Position numbers and translations under genes: made by a program. Shown piece by piece: positions 16,884-25,179 of a DNA stretch of 64,000 nt. Location of the stretch: positions 18,047-82,046 of the forward strand of contig NZ_BMIF01000016.1 in the NCBI RefSeq assembly GCF_014641695.1. The letters run 5' to 3'. The notes beneath the pieces are model-generated. The model saw nothing but the letters and a program-made list of their open reading frames with translations, had not been told where the DNA came from and did not search any database. How positions within the stretch are numbered: the first letter of the stretch is position 1; every line of letters begins with the position of its first letter. This DNA is from Nitratireductor aestuarii (lineage in GTDB: Bacteria; Pseudomonadota; Alphaproteobacteria; Rhizobiales; Rhizobiaceae).

Positions 16884-17852
16884 ATGCATTCCCTCGCTAT
16901 GCGGGAACGACAGGCCTCAGAATTGCACGGGCATCCAATGACTTCAAATCCACGCATCCCGTTTGTCCTCTCCACCGATCGGCCTGCGCTGCCGGCTCCA
17001 GATGGAAAAAACATCATCGTCCATCTGGTGGTGAACGTGGAGAACTGGCGCTTCGACAGCGCCATGCCGCGCAAGCTGCTGACGGCCCCGCACGGCAAGG
17101 ATTCCGTGCCGGACGTGCCGAATTTCTCTTGGGCCGAGTACGGGATGCGCTGCGGCATGCCCCGCATCATGGACCTGCTGACCGAGCTCAACCTGCCATC
17201 CAGCTGTGCGCTCAACGCCGGCGTCATTGCCAACTATCCTCGCCTCAGCGATCGTATCCTCGAAATGGGTTGGGAAATCATCGGCCACGGCCTGCACCAG
17301 AAGGCGCTTTCTGCCGAGGTCAGCGAGGAAGAAATCATTGCAGAGGCAATCGACAAGATCGAGGCCTTCACAGGCGTCGACATGAAGGGCTGGCTTGGGC
17401 CGGGTCTTCGCGAAAGCCCGGACACCCCGGACATCCTGAAGGCGCATGGCGTTCGCTACTGCTGCGACTGGGTGCTGGACGATCTTCCCGTCTGGATGGA
17501 GACCAGGCATGGCCCGCTGATTGCCATGCCCTATTCGCTGGAGATCAACGACTCCGTCCTCCACGCCGTGCAGCACAACCCGTCAGACGAGCTTTACGAA
17601 CGTACGGTCGCGACACTCGCGACCTTCGAAGCGGAACGTCACCTCGGGCCCCGCATCATGGCGATCGGGCTGCACCCGCATCTGATCGGCGTGCCGCATC
17701 GCCTTGGCGCCTTCCGCAGGACGCTCGAACTCCTGTGCGACCGGTCCGACACCATCTTCATGACCGGCAACCAGATCGCTGACTGGTACGAACAGCACGA
17801 ACCCAGCTCGCAGGCGGCCACGCCGCACACTCTCTCTCAAGCAATTTCCTGA
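16884..17852 (+). CDS. polysaccharide deacetylase/PuuE allantoinase-like hydrolase
   Basis: This protein of up to 322 residues has the NodB/CE4 homology fold in its PuuE-like form. Seen: VVNVENW near residue 50 (first metal-site strand), SSCALNAGVIANYP, the EMGWEIIGHGLHQK motif with the HxxxH-like metal pair, and GLHPHLIGVPHR near the C-terminus, typical of PuuE and relatives rather than chitin deacetylases. There is no signal peptide, so it is cytoplasmic. Start codons at 16884, 16899 and 16938 are all possible; the ribosome sites are weak. Known: PuuE hydrolyses the cyclic amide allantoin. Inferred: amide hydrolysis of a small, possibly cyclic substrate. Confidence 0.83.
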   Translation: MHSLAMRERQASELHGHPMTSNPRIPFVLSTDRPALPAPDGKNIIVHLVVNVENWRFDSAMPRKLLTAPHGKDSVPDVPNFSWAEYGMRCGMPRIMDLLTELNLPSSCALNAGVIANYPRLSDRILEMGWEIIGHGLHQKALSAEVSEEEIIAEAIDKIEAFTGVDMKGWLGPGLRESPDTPDILKAHGVRYCCDWVLDDLPVWMETRHGPLIAMPYSLEINDSVLHAVQHNPSDELYERTVATLATFEAERHLGPRIMAIGLHPHLIGVPHRLGAFRRTLELLCDRSDTIFMTGNQIADWYEQHEPSSQAATPHTLSQAIS

Positions 17853-17865
17853 TAGGTGAATTGAC

Positions 17866-18606
17866 ATGGATGCACTTGGATATCGCAAGAAGATCGGCCT
17901 CGTGATCGCCTCCGTCAACACTTCGGCGCAGCCGGAGTCCGACGATCTGAGGATCCCCGGCGTGACCAACCACACTGCCCGCATTTCCATCGAGGAACGC
18001 CCGCTGAACACCGACGAAGCCTTTTTGGCGCACGTCGAATCGATGCGTTCGGGCATCCGCACCGCGATTGCCCAGGTCATGACCTGCGCGCCCGACCACA
18101 TCATCATGGCGATCGCGCTGGAAGCTTTCTGGGGCGGCGTGAAGCAGTCTGAATCGCTGCGACAGGACCTCGTCGAAATGGCCGGTGTCGGCGTTTCCAT
18201 GGGTTCGAACGCAACGGTTGCAGCACTGCAGGCTTACGGCGCGAAGAAGATCGGCATCCTGACACCGCATATGCCGCGCGGTGATGCGATGGTTCAGCTC
18301 TATTTCGAGGAAGCAGGCTACGACGTGGTCGCGCTGAAGGGCCTGAAGTGCCCGTCGCCCCGGCAGATCGCTCACACCACCTACGAGCAGATTCGCGATG
18401 GCCTCATGGAGATCAACTCCGACGACGTGGACGTTCTGGTCCAGGTGGGCACGAACCTTGCCGGAAAGCAGGTTGCAGCCGACGCCGAGCGCTGGCTCGG
18501 CAAGCCCGTGCTCAGCATGAATGTCGTCACCTACTGGCACGCGCTGCGCGAGCTTGGCATCAAGGACAAGATCTACGGCCAGGGCCGTATTCTGGAGGAT
18601 TTCTAG
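17866..18606 (+). CDS. Asp/Glu racemase-fold protein (maleate isomerase/arylmalonate decarboxylase-like), catalytic Cys absent
   Basis: This is a 246-residue protein of the Asp/Glu/hydantoin racemase superfamily. Seen: N-terminal KKIGLVIASVNTS, a conserved HIIMAIALEAFWGG strand-loop near 78-91, SNATVAALQAYGAKKIGILTPHMP near 114-137, and VLVQVGTNLAG near 190-200. Relatives carry catalytic cysteines after the second and fifth of these strands. Here the only cysteines are Cys74 and Cys162, both outside those loops. Known: AMDase-type enzymes retain one of the two. Inferred: an altered lyase, decarboxylase or isomerase chemistry. It starts 13 bases after the deacetylase stop and ends 3 bases before the monooxygenase. 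Confidence 0.8.
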   Translation: MDALGYRKKIGLVIASVNTSAQPESDDLRIPGVTNHTARISIEERPLNTDEAFLAHVESMRSGIRTAIAQVMTCAPDHIIMAIALEAFWGGVKQSESLRQDLVEMAGVGVSMGSNATVAALQAYGAKKIGILTPHMPRGDAMVQLYFEEAGYDVVALKGLKCPSPRQIAHTTYEQIRDGLMEINSDDVDVLVQVGTNLAGKQVAADAERWLGKPVLSMNVVTYWHALRELGIKDKIYGQGRILEDF

Positions 18607-18609
18607 TCC

Positions 18610-19800
18610 ATGGCCGACCATCAGGTAATCATTGCCGGTGGCGGTCCGGCAGGACTGACCGCGGCCCTGGCTCTCGCCACCGGCGGAGTGCAGGTCTGCG
18701 TTCTGGAGCGCCGCAACGCCATCTACGAAGATCCGCGCGCCGCGACGTTTCATCCGCCGACACTGGAGCTATACCAGCCGAGCGGCATCACGGATGAACT
18801 GCATCGCCGTGGCATCATTGCGAACAACTGGCAGTTCCGCGACAAGGCCGAAGGCACGCTTGCCGATTTCCACCTCAAGCTGCTGTCTGATGTCACGCCG
18901 TTCCCTTATCGGCTGCAGTGCGAACAGCACAAGCTGGTCGAGATGCTGACCGACAAGCTGGCCGAGTTCCCGAACGTCCGCATCATCAACTCAATCGACG
19001 TTCTCTCCGTTTGCGAGAACGATATGGAAGTCGTTGTCGAGACGAGCCAGGGTGAGATGACGGCGCAGTATGTCGTTGGCGCCGACGGTGGCCGCAGCAT
19101 TGTGCGCAAGGCTTCCGGGATTCCGTTCGAAGGCTTTACCTTTGAGGAGCGGTTCCTGGTCATCACCACCGACCACGACTTTGAGCAGGACGACTATTCC
19201 TACACCTGCTATATCTCCGATCCGGAAGACTGGTGCGCGATCTTCAAGGTCCCAGGACCTGATGACAAGGGTCGCTGGCGCATGACTTCGGCCACTGCAC
19301 CGGGGGATTCCGAGGAATGGCTGCTGTCCGACGAGAATGCGCAGAACAAGCTGCAGCGCTTCTGCCCGAGCGACGCGCCCTACAACATCCTTCACACGAA
19401 CCTCTACACGGTTCACCAGCGTGTAGCGCAGACCTTCCGCAAGGGCCGCGTGATGCTGGTGGGTGACGCCGCCCATATCAACAATCCGCTCGGCGGCATG
19501 GGTATGAACTTCGGCATCCACGACTCCTTCAACCTTGGCGAAAAGCTCATCAAGGTGCTGGATGGTGCGTCGCCCGACCTGCTGGATCTCTACGACCGTC
19601 AGCGAAGGCATGTCGCAAACGCCTTCCTGCAGGCAATGACCATCCGCAACAAGAAGATGCTCGAGGAGAAGGATCCGGCCATCCGCGCCCAGGTGCTCGC
19701 CGAAATGCGAAGAACCGGAAGCGATCCGGAACGGGCGCGGAAATACCTGCTCAACTCCTCGATGATCGAGAGCGTTCGGGCTGCCGCTGCCATCACCTGA
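18610..19800 (+). CDS. FAD-dependent aromatic/heteroaromatic monooxygenase (PHBH type)
   Basis: This is a 396-residue group A flavoprotein monooxygenase. Seen: the GGGPAGLTAALALA dinucleotide motif at residues 10-23, the DG motif in VVGADGGRSIVRKASG near 157-172, and the GD motif in VMLVGDAAHINNPLGGMGMNFG near 282-303. These three fingerprints define the NAD(P)H-dependent class that hydroxylates activated aromatic rings. The length matches 3-hydroxybenzoate, 6-hydroxynicotinate and MHPC oxygenases rather than the longer phenol type. Inferred: hydroxylation, or oxidative opening, of an aromatic or N-heterocyclic acid, followed by the neighbouring amidohydrolases. Confidence 0.9.
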   Translation: MADHQVIIAGGGPAGLTAALALATGGVQVCVLERRNAIYEDPRAATFHPPTLELYQPSGITDELHRRGIIANNWQFRDKAEGTLADFHLKLLSDVTPFPYRLQCEQHKLVEMLTDKLAEFPNVRIINSIDVLSVCENDMEVVVETSQGEMTAQYVVGADGGRSIVRKASGIPFEGFTFEERFLVITTDHDFEQDDYSYTCYISDPEDWCAIFKVPGPDDKGRWRMTSATAPGDSEEWLLSDENAQNKLQRFCPSDAPYNILHTNLYTVHQRVAQTFRKGRVMLVGDAAHINNPLGGMGMNFGIHDSFNLGEKLIKVLDGASPDLLDLYDRQRRHVANAFLQAMTIRNKKMLEEKDPAIRAQVLAEMRRTGSDPERARKYLLNSSMIESVRAAAAIT

Positions 19801-19822
19801 TGCAGTTATTCCGGGAGGAGAA

Positions 19823-20587
19823 ATGACGGAACGGATCTGGGACCGCTATCTGAGCGACCAGGACAGAAAAGTACTCGATGCACTGAAGTTCGGTTCGCTT
19901 GCCTCATGGGGCAAGCGGCCGGCTCTTCTTGTGATTGACGTAAACTATGCCTTCTGTGGCGAGGCTTCCGTCCCGCTTTTGGAAAGCATCCAGACGTGGC
20001 GGACGTCCTGCGGAGAGATCGCCTGGAAAACTGTACCGGTGCTTCAGCAATTGATCGCTGAGTGCCGCAGCAAGGAGATCCCGGTCATATATACGACCGG
20101 CACCCGCCGCGCTGACGGATGGGATGCCGGAGCATGGGCCTTCAAAGGGAGCCCAAGTGTGCAAAGTGCGGCGGCGCAGAAGGCTGGCGCAATCCAGCCG
20201 AAGCGGGACGGCAACCAGATCCTGGAGGAGATCAGGCCGGGCAAACGCGACATCGTCATCGAGAAGCAGAAGCCGTCGGCTTTCTCCGGCACGCCGCTTT
20301 ATTCGTTCCTGCAACTCTTGCAATGCGACAGCGTCATCGTAGCGGGCGGCACAACGTCAGGCTGCGTGCGGGCAACGGTTCTTGATGCTTTCTCTCACAA
20401 CATGCGCTGCACGGTTGTCGAGGATGCCTGCTTCGATCGTCTTGAGGCTTCGCACGCGATCAACCTCTGCGACATGCACGCGAAATACGCGAATGTCGTC
20501 ATGGGCGAGACGGTGCTTGATTACCTGCAGGGGCTTCCTCACGGCCTGTTCGACCTGCCAAGCGGCGAGGGCATGCCGGACTATTAA
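19823..20587 (+). CDS. isochorismatase-family amidohydrolase (N-carbamoylsarcosine amidase-like)
   Basis: This is a 254-residue cysteine hydrolase. Seen: Asp39 in LLVIDVNYAFCG, Lys150 in EKQKPSAFSGTPL and Cys181 in GGTTSGCVRATVLDA form the family triad. The long N-terminal arm (IWDRYLSDQDRKVLDAL) and the FCG after the Asp resemble N-carbamoylsarcosine amidases and maleamate amidohydrolases. The ribosome site GGGAGGAG lies just upstream of the ATG. It closes the plus-strand operon and is followed by a strong bidirectional terminator. Inferred: hydrolysis of an open-chain amide or carbamoyl product of the upstream monooxygenase. Confidence 0.9.
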   Translation: MTERIWDRYLSDQDRKVLDALKFGSLASWGKRPALLVIDVNYAFCGEASVPLLESIQTWRTSCGEIAWKTVPVLQQLIAECRSKEIPVIYTTGTRRADGWDAGAWAFKGSPSVQSAAAQKAGAIQPKRDGNQILEEIRPGKRDIVIEKQKPSAFSGTPLYSFLQLLQCDSVIVAGGTTSGCVRATVLDAFSHNMRCTVVEDACFDRLEASHAINLCDMHAKYANVVMGETVLDYLQGLPHGLFDLPSGEGMPDY

Positions 20588-20619
20588 GTTTTGGCGTGCC
20601 ATCCAGCCGGCCCAAACGA

Positions 20620-20647
20620 AAAACCCCGGTGTCACCGCCGGGGTTTT
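20620..20647. terminator. bidirectional intrinsic terminator
   Basis: A 10-bp stem, AAAACCCCGG at 20620-20629 paired with CCGGGGTTTT at 20638-20647, loop of 8. It has T runs on both strands and sits between the convergent amidohydrolase and tctC genes. It can stop transcription from either side. Confidence 0.85.
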
Positions 20648-20670
20648 CCTTTGACTACAAACCGATCAGA

Positions 20671-21696
20671 TCACTTCGGCTTCTTGGCCAGACCTGCAAG
20701 GTTGACTGCTTCCGTGTAGAAAGTCTTGTCGGCTTCGATGATCTCGAGCAGTTCCTTCTGCGTGGTGCCGAGCGGGATGATGCCGAGCTGGTTCAAACGC
20801 TCGCGGATTTCCGGATCCTTGCCCGCCTCGATCGTGGCTTCCTCGATGGCGGAAACGATCTCCTGCGGGAGACCCGCAGGGCCCATGAAACCGTTCCAGG
20901 AGCGCGCGACGAAGCCGGGGATGACTTCCGCAACCGTTTGCAGGTCCGGAGCCTGGACGAGGCGTTCGGTCGTCGTCACTGCGAGCAGGACGATGTCCGG
21001 GTTGTCCTTCAGCTTCAGCAGTTCCGATGCATTGCCGAAATAGACGTCGACTTCACCGGCCAGCAGAGCTGCCGTGGCTGGGCCACCGCCCGCGTAGGGG
21101 ATCTTCTCAAGCTTGATCTCGGTCAGCGCTTCAAAACGCGCCATGGTCAGGTGCGTGTTGCCGCCGATGCCGCCCACCGCGTAGTTGATCTGGCCGGGAT
21201 TTGCCTTGGCGTAAGCGATGAAGTCGCTCAGCGTTTCCTGGCCGAGGCTCTTGCGCACGGCGAGGATGTAAGGGCCGGCGCCGAGGGCGCTGATCGGCGT
21301 GATGTCGTCGCCGCTGTAGCTCAGGTCCTGCATGAGCGGCAGGATGATGATGTTGGTGGCCGCGCCGAAGAGGAGCGTGTAGCCGTCCTTTTCGGAACGG
21401 GCGACCGTTTCCGTCGCCACGATGCCGCCAGCTGTCGGCTGGTTTTCGACGACGAAGTTCTGGCCGAGCTTCTTGCTCAGGAAGTTACAGGCCAGACGCG
21501 CCATCGTGTCGGTGTTGCCGCCGGCGGCGTATGGCACCAGAACCGTGACCGGTCGCGACGGATACTTGGCCTGCGCGAAGGCGGAGCCAAGGCCGGCACC
21601 GGCCATGATCGAAGCGGCCATGCCGGCCGAGCCATACTTCAGGATGTCGCGGCGGGTGATCCCCTGCTGGGAGCGAGGTTCTTTCTGCTTGGTCAT
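20671..21696 (-). CDS. tctC: TTT substrate-binding protein (TctC/Bug family), orphan
   Basis: This is a 341-residue periplasmic binding protein. Seen: a twin-arginine type signal (ITRRDILKYGSAG near residues 13-25, hydrophobic stretch, SAFAQ near 38-42), followed by AKYPSRPVTVLVPYAAGGNTD, the Bug hallmark. No permease genes are adjacent; the tctBA pair without a binding protein at 10568-12546 is the likely partner. It is the last gene of the minus-strand run ALDH-TPP-TctC (56 bases after the TPP gene). Use of a Tat signal differs from the Sec signal of the tctC at 5023-6006. Confidence 0.92.
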   Translation of the reverse strand: MTKQKEPRSQQGITRRDILKYGSAGMAASIMAGAGLGSAFAQAKYPSRPVTVLVPYAAGGNTDTMARLACNFLSKKLGQNFVVENQPTAGGIVATETVARSEKDGYTLLFGAATNIIILPLMQDLSYSGDDITPISALGAGPYILAVRKSLGQETLSDFIAYAKANPGQINYAVGGIGGNTHLTMARFEALTEIKLEKIPYAGGGPATAALLAGEVDVYFGNASELLKLKDNPDIVLLAVTTTERLVQAPDLQTVAEVIPGFVARSWNGFMGPAGLPQEIVSAIEEATIEAGKDPEIRERLNQLGIIPLGTTQKELLEIIEADKTFYTEAVNLAGLAKKPK

Positions 21697-21751
21697 TGAT
21701 GATCCCTTTTGTTACCCTCTGATGGTTGCTCAACCGTTCTTGGTGACGGCT

Positions 21752-23554
21752 TTAATCCAGTGCAGTCAGCACCTCGACGACAGCGATCCCGCCATCACGT
21801 ACGATGCTCACAGCTTCATTCAGGTGCTTGGACAGCTCTGCAGGGTCGGAGATTGGTCCGACGGACCAGACCCCGTAGCTGCGCGCGAGGTTGGTCAGAT
21901 CGATGTCCGGTCCTTCCATCCGCTGGCCGATATGGGCGTTCTCCACCGGCCGGTTGCGCTGGTGCGCGACTTCCCGCTGGTGCAATTCGTCGTTGCCCCA
22001 GGTGCGGTTGTTGAGGATGACCAGCAGGAGCGGCGCCTTGTGCGCGGCTGCAGACCAGAGCGCGCCGGAGGCCATGACGAAGTCGCCGTCGCCCAGCATG
22101 GCAACGGGGATTTTTCCGGTTCCCTTCAGAGCAAGTGCGGCACCAGCCGCCGCTGCCGGGCCATAGCCCACCCCGCCGCCGCCGTCGCCGCCGAGATACT
22201 GGCCGGCTCCGGTAAACTCGAAGATTCCATCCTGCCAGCTGCGGTGGTTGCGAACGACAAGCGTCCAGTCTTCCGCCTTGATGGCCTCGTAGACCTCGCC
22301 GGTGATGCCCGGGAGGCTGATGTGCTGGTCTTCCCAACGCTTGGCGTAGCGCGCCTGCCGTGCTTCGCGCAATGCGGCGGAGCGGTCTGCAAGCTGTTGC
22401 CTGCGGGCCTCGATCGCTTCCATGCGGTCCGGGGTGGCTGTCAGCCGTTCGGCAAGGCGATCACCCAGCGCCCGAATGGTGGCCAGAGGATCCGCGCTGA
22501 CCACGAGATCCGCGCGCGCATCCGGGCCGCCGAAACGAGTCCAGCTGTTGCCGAAATAGGCGTTCATGGACACATCCACGATGGTGGCGCGATCCTCACG
22601 AGCTGCGCCGCCAGCGATGTTCGAACGCTTCGGCTGATACTGGCCGCTGAGCAGGTTCACGTCCTGGCAGTCGAAGCAGATCAGCAGGTCCGCATCCTTG
22701 GCAATGGCCTTGTCGCCATTGAGGTTCTGCGGGTGGTTCGTCGGGAAACAGACGATGTTGCGATCGTCGTGATAAGCGGCGCCGGAGAGTTCCACGAGAC
22801 GCTTCAACGGTTCCGTCGTCTCCGGGTCGAGCCCCAGGCGACCGGCGAAGATCAGCGGCATCTTCGAGGAGACCAGCAGCTCGACCAGCTCGTCCAGCTG
22901 GGCAGGCGAGGGATGGGGTGCTGCCGGCGGATCAATGACGCGGCTCGACAGTTCAGGCAGATCAATGGCGTCGATCGGCACTTCCTGCAGGGCGGCATCG
23001 ATAGAAAGATAGCTCGGACCCTGCGGCGCCGTCAGGCCCTTCTTCCGCGCCAGCAGGATGCCGTCAATGATCGCTTCCAGCGTCGGCGGCTCATCCGTCC
23101 ACTTCACGTAGTTGCGGATCAGGTCACTCTGCGCGTTGGCACTATGTGCCCAGTCGATGAAGCGACGTTCCGCCGGATCGGCCGGACCGCTGCCGCCCAG
23201 GATGAGCAGGGGCGTCTGGTCGCAAAAGGCGTTGTAGATCGCCATCGAGCCGTTCATCAGCCCCACAAGGTTGTGGAGGATGACCAGGGCTGACTGACGC
23301 TTCGCCTTGGCATAGCCATGAGCCATGCCGACAGCAATCATCTCATGCGTGGTCAGCACCAGCTCCGGCGCGGTATTGCCGAGCACATTGACGATTGAGT
23401 CATGCAGCCCGCGAAAGCTGGAGCCCGGATTGATGAAGGCATATTCGTAGCCGAGCCCGCGCAGCAGTTCTGCCATCCGGTCGGAACCGTAGAGCGTCTG
23501 GTTCGAAGTCGCACCATCGGCGGCGACGATGTTGTTGACGGGATGCTGGGTCAT
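21752..23554 (-). CDS. thiamine-diphosphate-dependent enzyme (acetolactate synthase/benzoylformate decarboxylase type)
   Basis: This is a 600-residue ThDP enzyme with the usual PYR, central and PP domains. Seen: the catalytic Glu71 in THEMIAVGMAHGYAKA, and the ThDP/Mg motif GDGD at 488-491 ending with NN at 515-516. The start at 23554 overlaps the aldehyde dehydrogenase stop (ATGA), which implies translational coupling. Known: such enzymes decarboxylate 2-oxo acids to aldehydes or condense them. Inferred: decarboxylation of a 2-oxo acid, with the product aldehyde oxidised by the ALDH encoded immediately upstream. Acetolactate synthesis is less likely, because no small regulatory subunit is nearby. 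Confidence 0.88.
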   Translation of the reverse strand: MTQHPVNNIVAADGATSNQTLYGSDRMAELLRGLGYEYAFINPGSSFRGLHDSIVNVLGNTAPELVLTTHEMIAVGMAHGYAKAKRQSALVILHNLVGLMNGSMAIYNAFCDQTPLLILGGSGPADPAERRFIDWAHSANAQSDLIRNYVKWTDEPPTLEAIIDGILLARKKGLTAPQGPSYLSIDAALQEVPIDAIDLPELSSRVIDPPAAPHPSPAQLDELVELLVSSKMPLIFAGRLGLDPETTEPLKRLVELSGAAYHDDRNIVCFPTNHPQNLNGDKAIAKDADLLICFDCQDVNLLSGQYQPKRSNIAGGAAREDRATIVDVSMNAYFGNSWTRFGGPDARADLVVSADPLATIRALGDRLAERLTATPDRMEAIEARRQQLADRSAALREARQARYAKRWEDQHISLPGITGEVYEAIKAEDWTLVVRNHRSWQDGIFEFTGAGQYLGGDGGGGVGYGPAAAAGAALALKGTGKIPVAMLGDGDFVMASGALWSAAAHKAPLLLVILNNRTWGNDELHQREVAHQRNRPVENAHIGQRMEGPDIDLTNLARSYGVWSVGPISDPAELSKHLNEAVSIVRDGGIAVVEVLTALD

Positions 23555-25002
23555 GCCAGCCTCGGCACGGCGATGTTGATCGACTTCACTTCGGTATAGC
23601 TCAGCAGTTCCTCGATCCCTTCTTCGCGGCCGACGCCGCTGTTTTTCATTCCGCCATAGGGCACACCCACGTAGTGGGGCCCGACGCAGTTGATCCACAC
23701 GTAGCCGACGTTAAGGCGGCGAGCGAAGGCAAGCGCCTGGTCGATGTCCTTGCCGACGATGCTTGCCGTCAGACCAAGGTCGGAGGCATCGTCCACTTCG
23801 ATAATCTCGCTTGCGTCCTTCCAGCGCATGACCGTGAGAACAGGACCAAAAACTTCGGTCTTCATGAGCATGTGATCGCGGCGGTCGACTTCGAAGACCG
23901 TTGGCTCAACCCAGTAGCCCTTCTCGAATTGCGCACCTTCAGGCCGCTTGCCGCCGGCGAGTATCCGGGTGCCGCTCTCCTTCGCCTTGGCGATGAGGCC
24001 GGTCACCTTGTTGTAATGCTCTTCACTGACGAGCGGGCCCATGCCGCAGCCGGGTTCCAGCGGGTGTCCAACCTTGATCGCGGAAACCTTGGCGACAACC
24101 TTTTCCAAGAGCTCGTCGTAGACGTCATCATGGATCATCAGGCAGCTGGTCGAACCGCAGCTCTGGCCCTGCCACTGGAAGTTCATGCCTTCGAGTGCCA
24201 GCGCGGCAGCCTTGTCGAGGTCCGCATCGGGCAGAACGACCATCATGTTCTTGCCGCCCAGCTCGTGAGTGATGGCCTTGATGCCGACGGGGGCCGTGGA
24301 GGCCTGGATGCGCATTGCGGTTGGGACCGAGCCGATGAAGCCGATGCGCTTCACCCGACGATCCGTGACGAGCGGCTGGCCCGTATTCGGGCCATCGCCG
24401 CTCAGGATGCTGACGACACCGGCCGGGAGGATCTCGGAGCAGATTTCGGCAAGGATGCCGCCGGTCAGCGGAGCCTGCTCCGGCGACTTCACGATAACAG
24501 CGTTGCCGGTGACGAGCGGAGCCGTGAACCGCGACGCGGCGAAGTAGAATGGATGGTTGAAGGCAATGATGCGTGCCACAACGCCGAACGGCTCGCGCAC
24601 ACTGATGTGCAGATGATCGGCCGTCGCGGGGTAGGTGGCCCCCAGAACGCCGTGGGCGAGCCCGGAATAATATTCGATGCGGGAAGCCGCTCGGTCCACG
24701 TCGCCCAGCATGGGGCCATAGATGTTGCCGGAGTCGAGGCTTTCCAGACGGGCGATCTCTTCGCGGCGGGCGCGGATGGCGTTGGCCACCTTGCGCATGT
24801 AACCTATGCGGGCATCGAGGCTGAGGGCGGCCCAGGCAGGCTGGGCTGCAACGGCAGCGTCGACGGCCCGCTTCACATCTTCAGGGCCTGCTGCCGCAGC
24901 TGAACCGATCAGGGAAAGGTCAGATGGACTTCTGCGCTCAAACCTTGCACCACTTGCGGCCTCGACCAGCTCTCCGTTGATCAGAAGCTTTGCTTCGTAC
25001 AT
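23551..25002 (-). CDS. NAD(P)+-dependent aldehyde dehydrogenase
   Basis: This is a 483-residue ALDH-superfamily enzyme of normal length. Seen: Asn149 in IIAFNHPFYF, Glu247 in THELGGKN and catalytic Cys282 in QGQSCGSTS, with the cofactor loop FIGSVPTAM near 222-230. Known: it oxidises aldehydes to acids through a thiohemiacetal on the Cys. It is the first gene of the ALDH-TPP-TctC operon, and its promoter region contains the GTCGGTATAG / TATAGCTGCTATA operator 63-80 bases upstream. Inferred substrate: the aldehyde formed by the coupled ThDP enzyme. Confidence 0.92.
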   Translation of the reverse strand: MYEAKLLINGELVEAASGARFERRSPSDLSLIGSAAAAGPEDVKRAVDAAVAAQPAWAALSLDARIGYMRKVANAIRARREEIARLESLDSGNIYGPMLGDVDRAASRIEYYSGLAHGVLGATYPATADHLHISVREPFGVVARIIAFNHPFYFAASRFTAPLVTGNAVIVKSPEQAPLTGGILAEICSEILPAGVVSILSGDGPNTGQPLVTDRRVKRIGFIGSVPTAMRIQASTAPVGIKAITHELGGKNMMVVLPDADLDKAAALALEGMNFQWQGQSCGSTSCLMIHDDVYDELLEKVVAKVSAIKVGHPLEPGCGMGPLVSEEHYNKVTGLIAKAKESGTRILAGGKRPEGAQFEKGYWVEPTVFEVDRRDHMLMKTEVFGPVLTVMRWKDASEIIEVDDASDLGLTASIVGKDIDQALAFARRLNVGYVWINCVGPHYVGVPYGGMKNSGVGREEGIEELLSYTEVKSINIAVPRLA

Positions 25003-25064
25003 ATCCCGCTCCTTATTCTTATGATGGGATCATACCGGGTTTGAAGCGGGGCACAGCTGGGGGA

Positions 25065-25098
25065 GTCGGTATAGCTGCTATATGCCGGAATGATATAC
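25065..25098. promoter_or_regulatory. LysR-type operator upstream of ALDH operon
   Basis: GTCGGTATAG at 25065-25074 merges into the dyad TATAGCTGCTATA (25070-25082), a perfect T-N11-A LysR box. A second inverted half, TATACC, follows at 25094-25099, so the sequence can be read as a pair of sites of the regulatory/activation type. The LysR gene 25180-26127 lies next to it on the upstream side. Confidence 0.6.
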
Positions 25099-25179
25099 CG
25101 CGCTCCCGGACCTGCCGATTGAAGGCAGCCGGGGGCGCAACAAGACGCTCAAACTAGGCGATCGCTGAGGGGGGTCAGA

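Noticed and set aside
15372..20587. Canonical nicotinate degradation (nic) cluster
   Set aside because: A NicC-like monooxygenase and amidohydrolases are present, but no 2,5-dihydroxypyridine dioxygenase or N-formylmaleamate deformylase is seen, and the racemase-fold protein lacks the maleate isomerase cysteines.
21422..23293. 623-codon plus-strand frame across the TctC/ThDP genes
   Set aside because: It crosses two well-supported minus-strand genes and their intergenic gap, and has no domain features.
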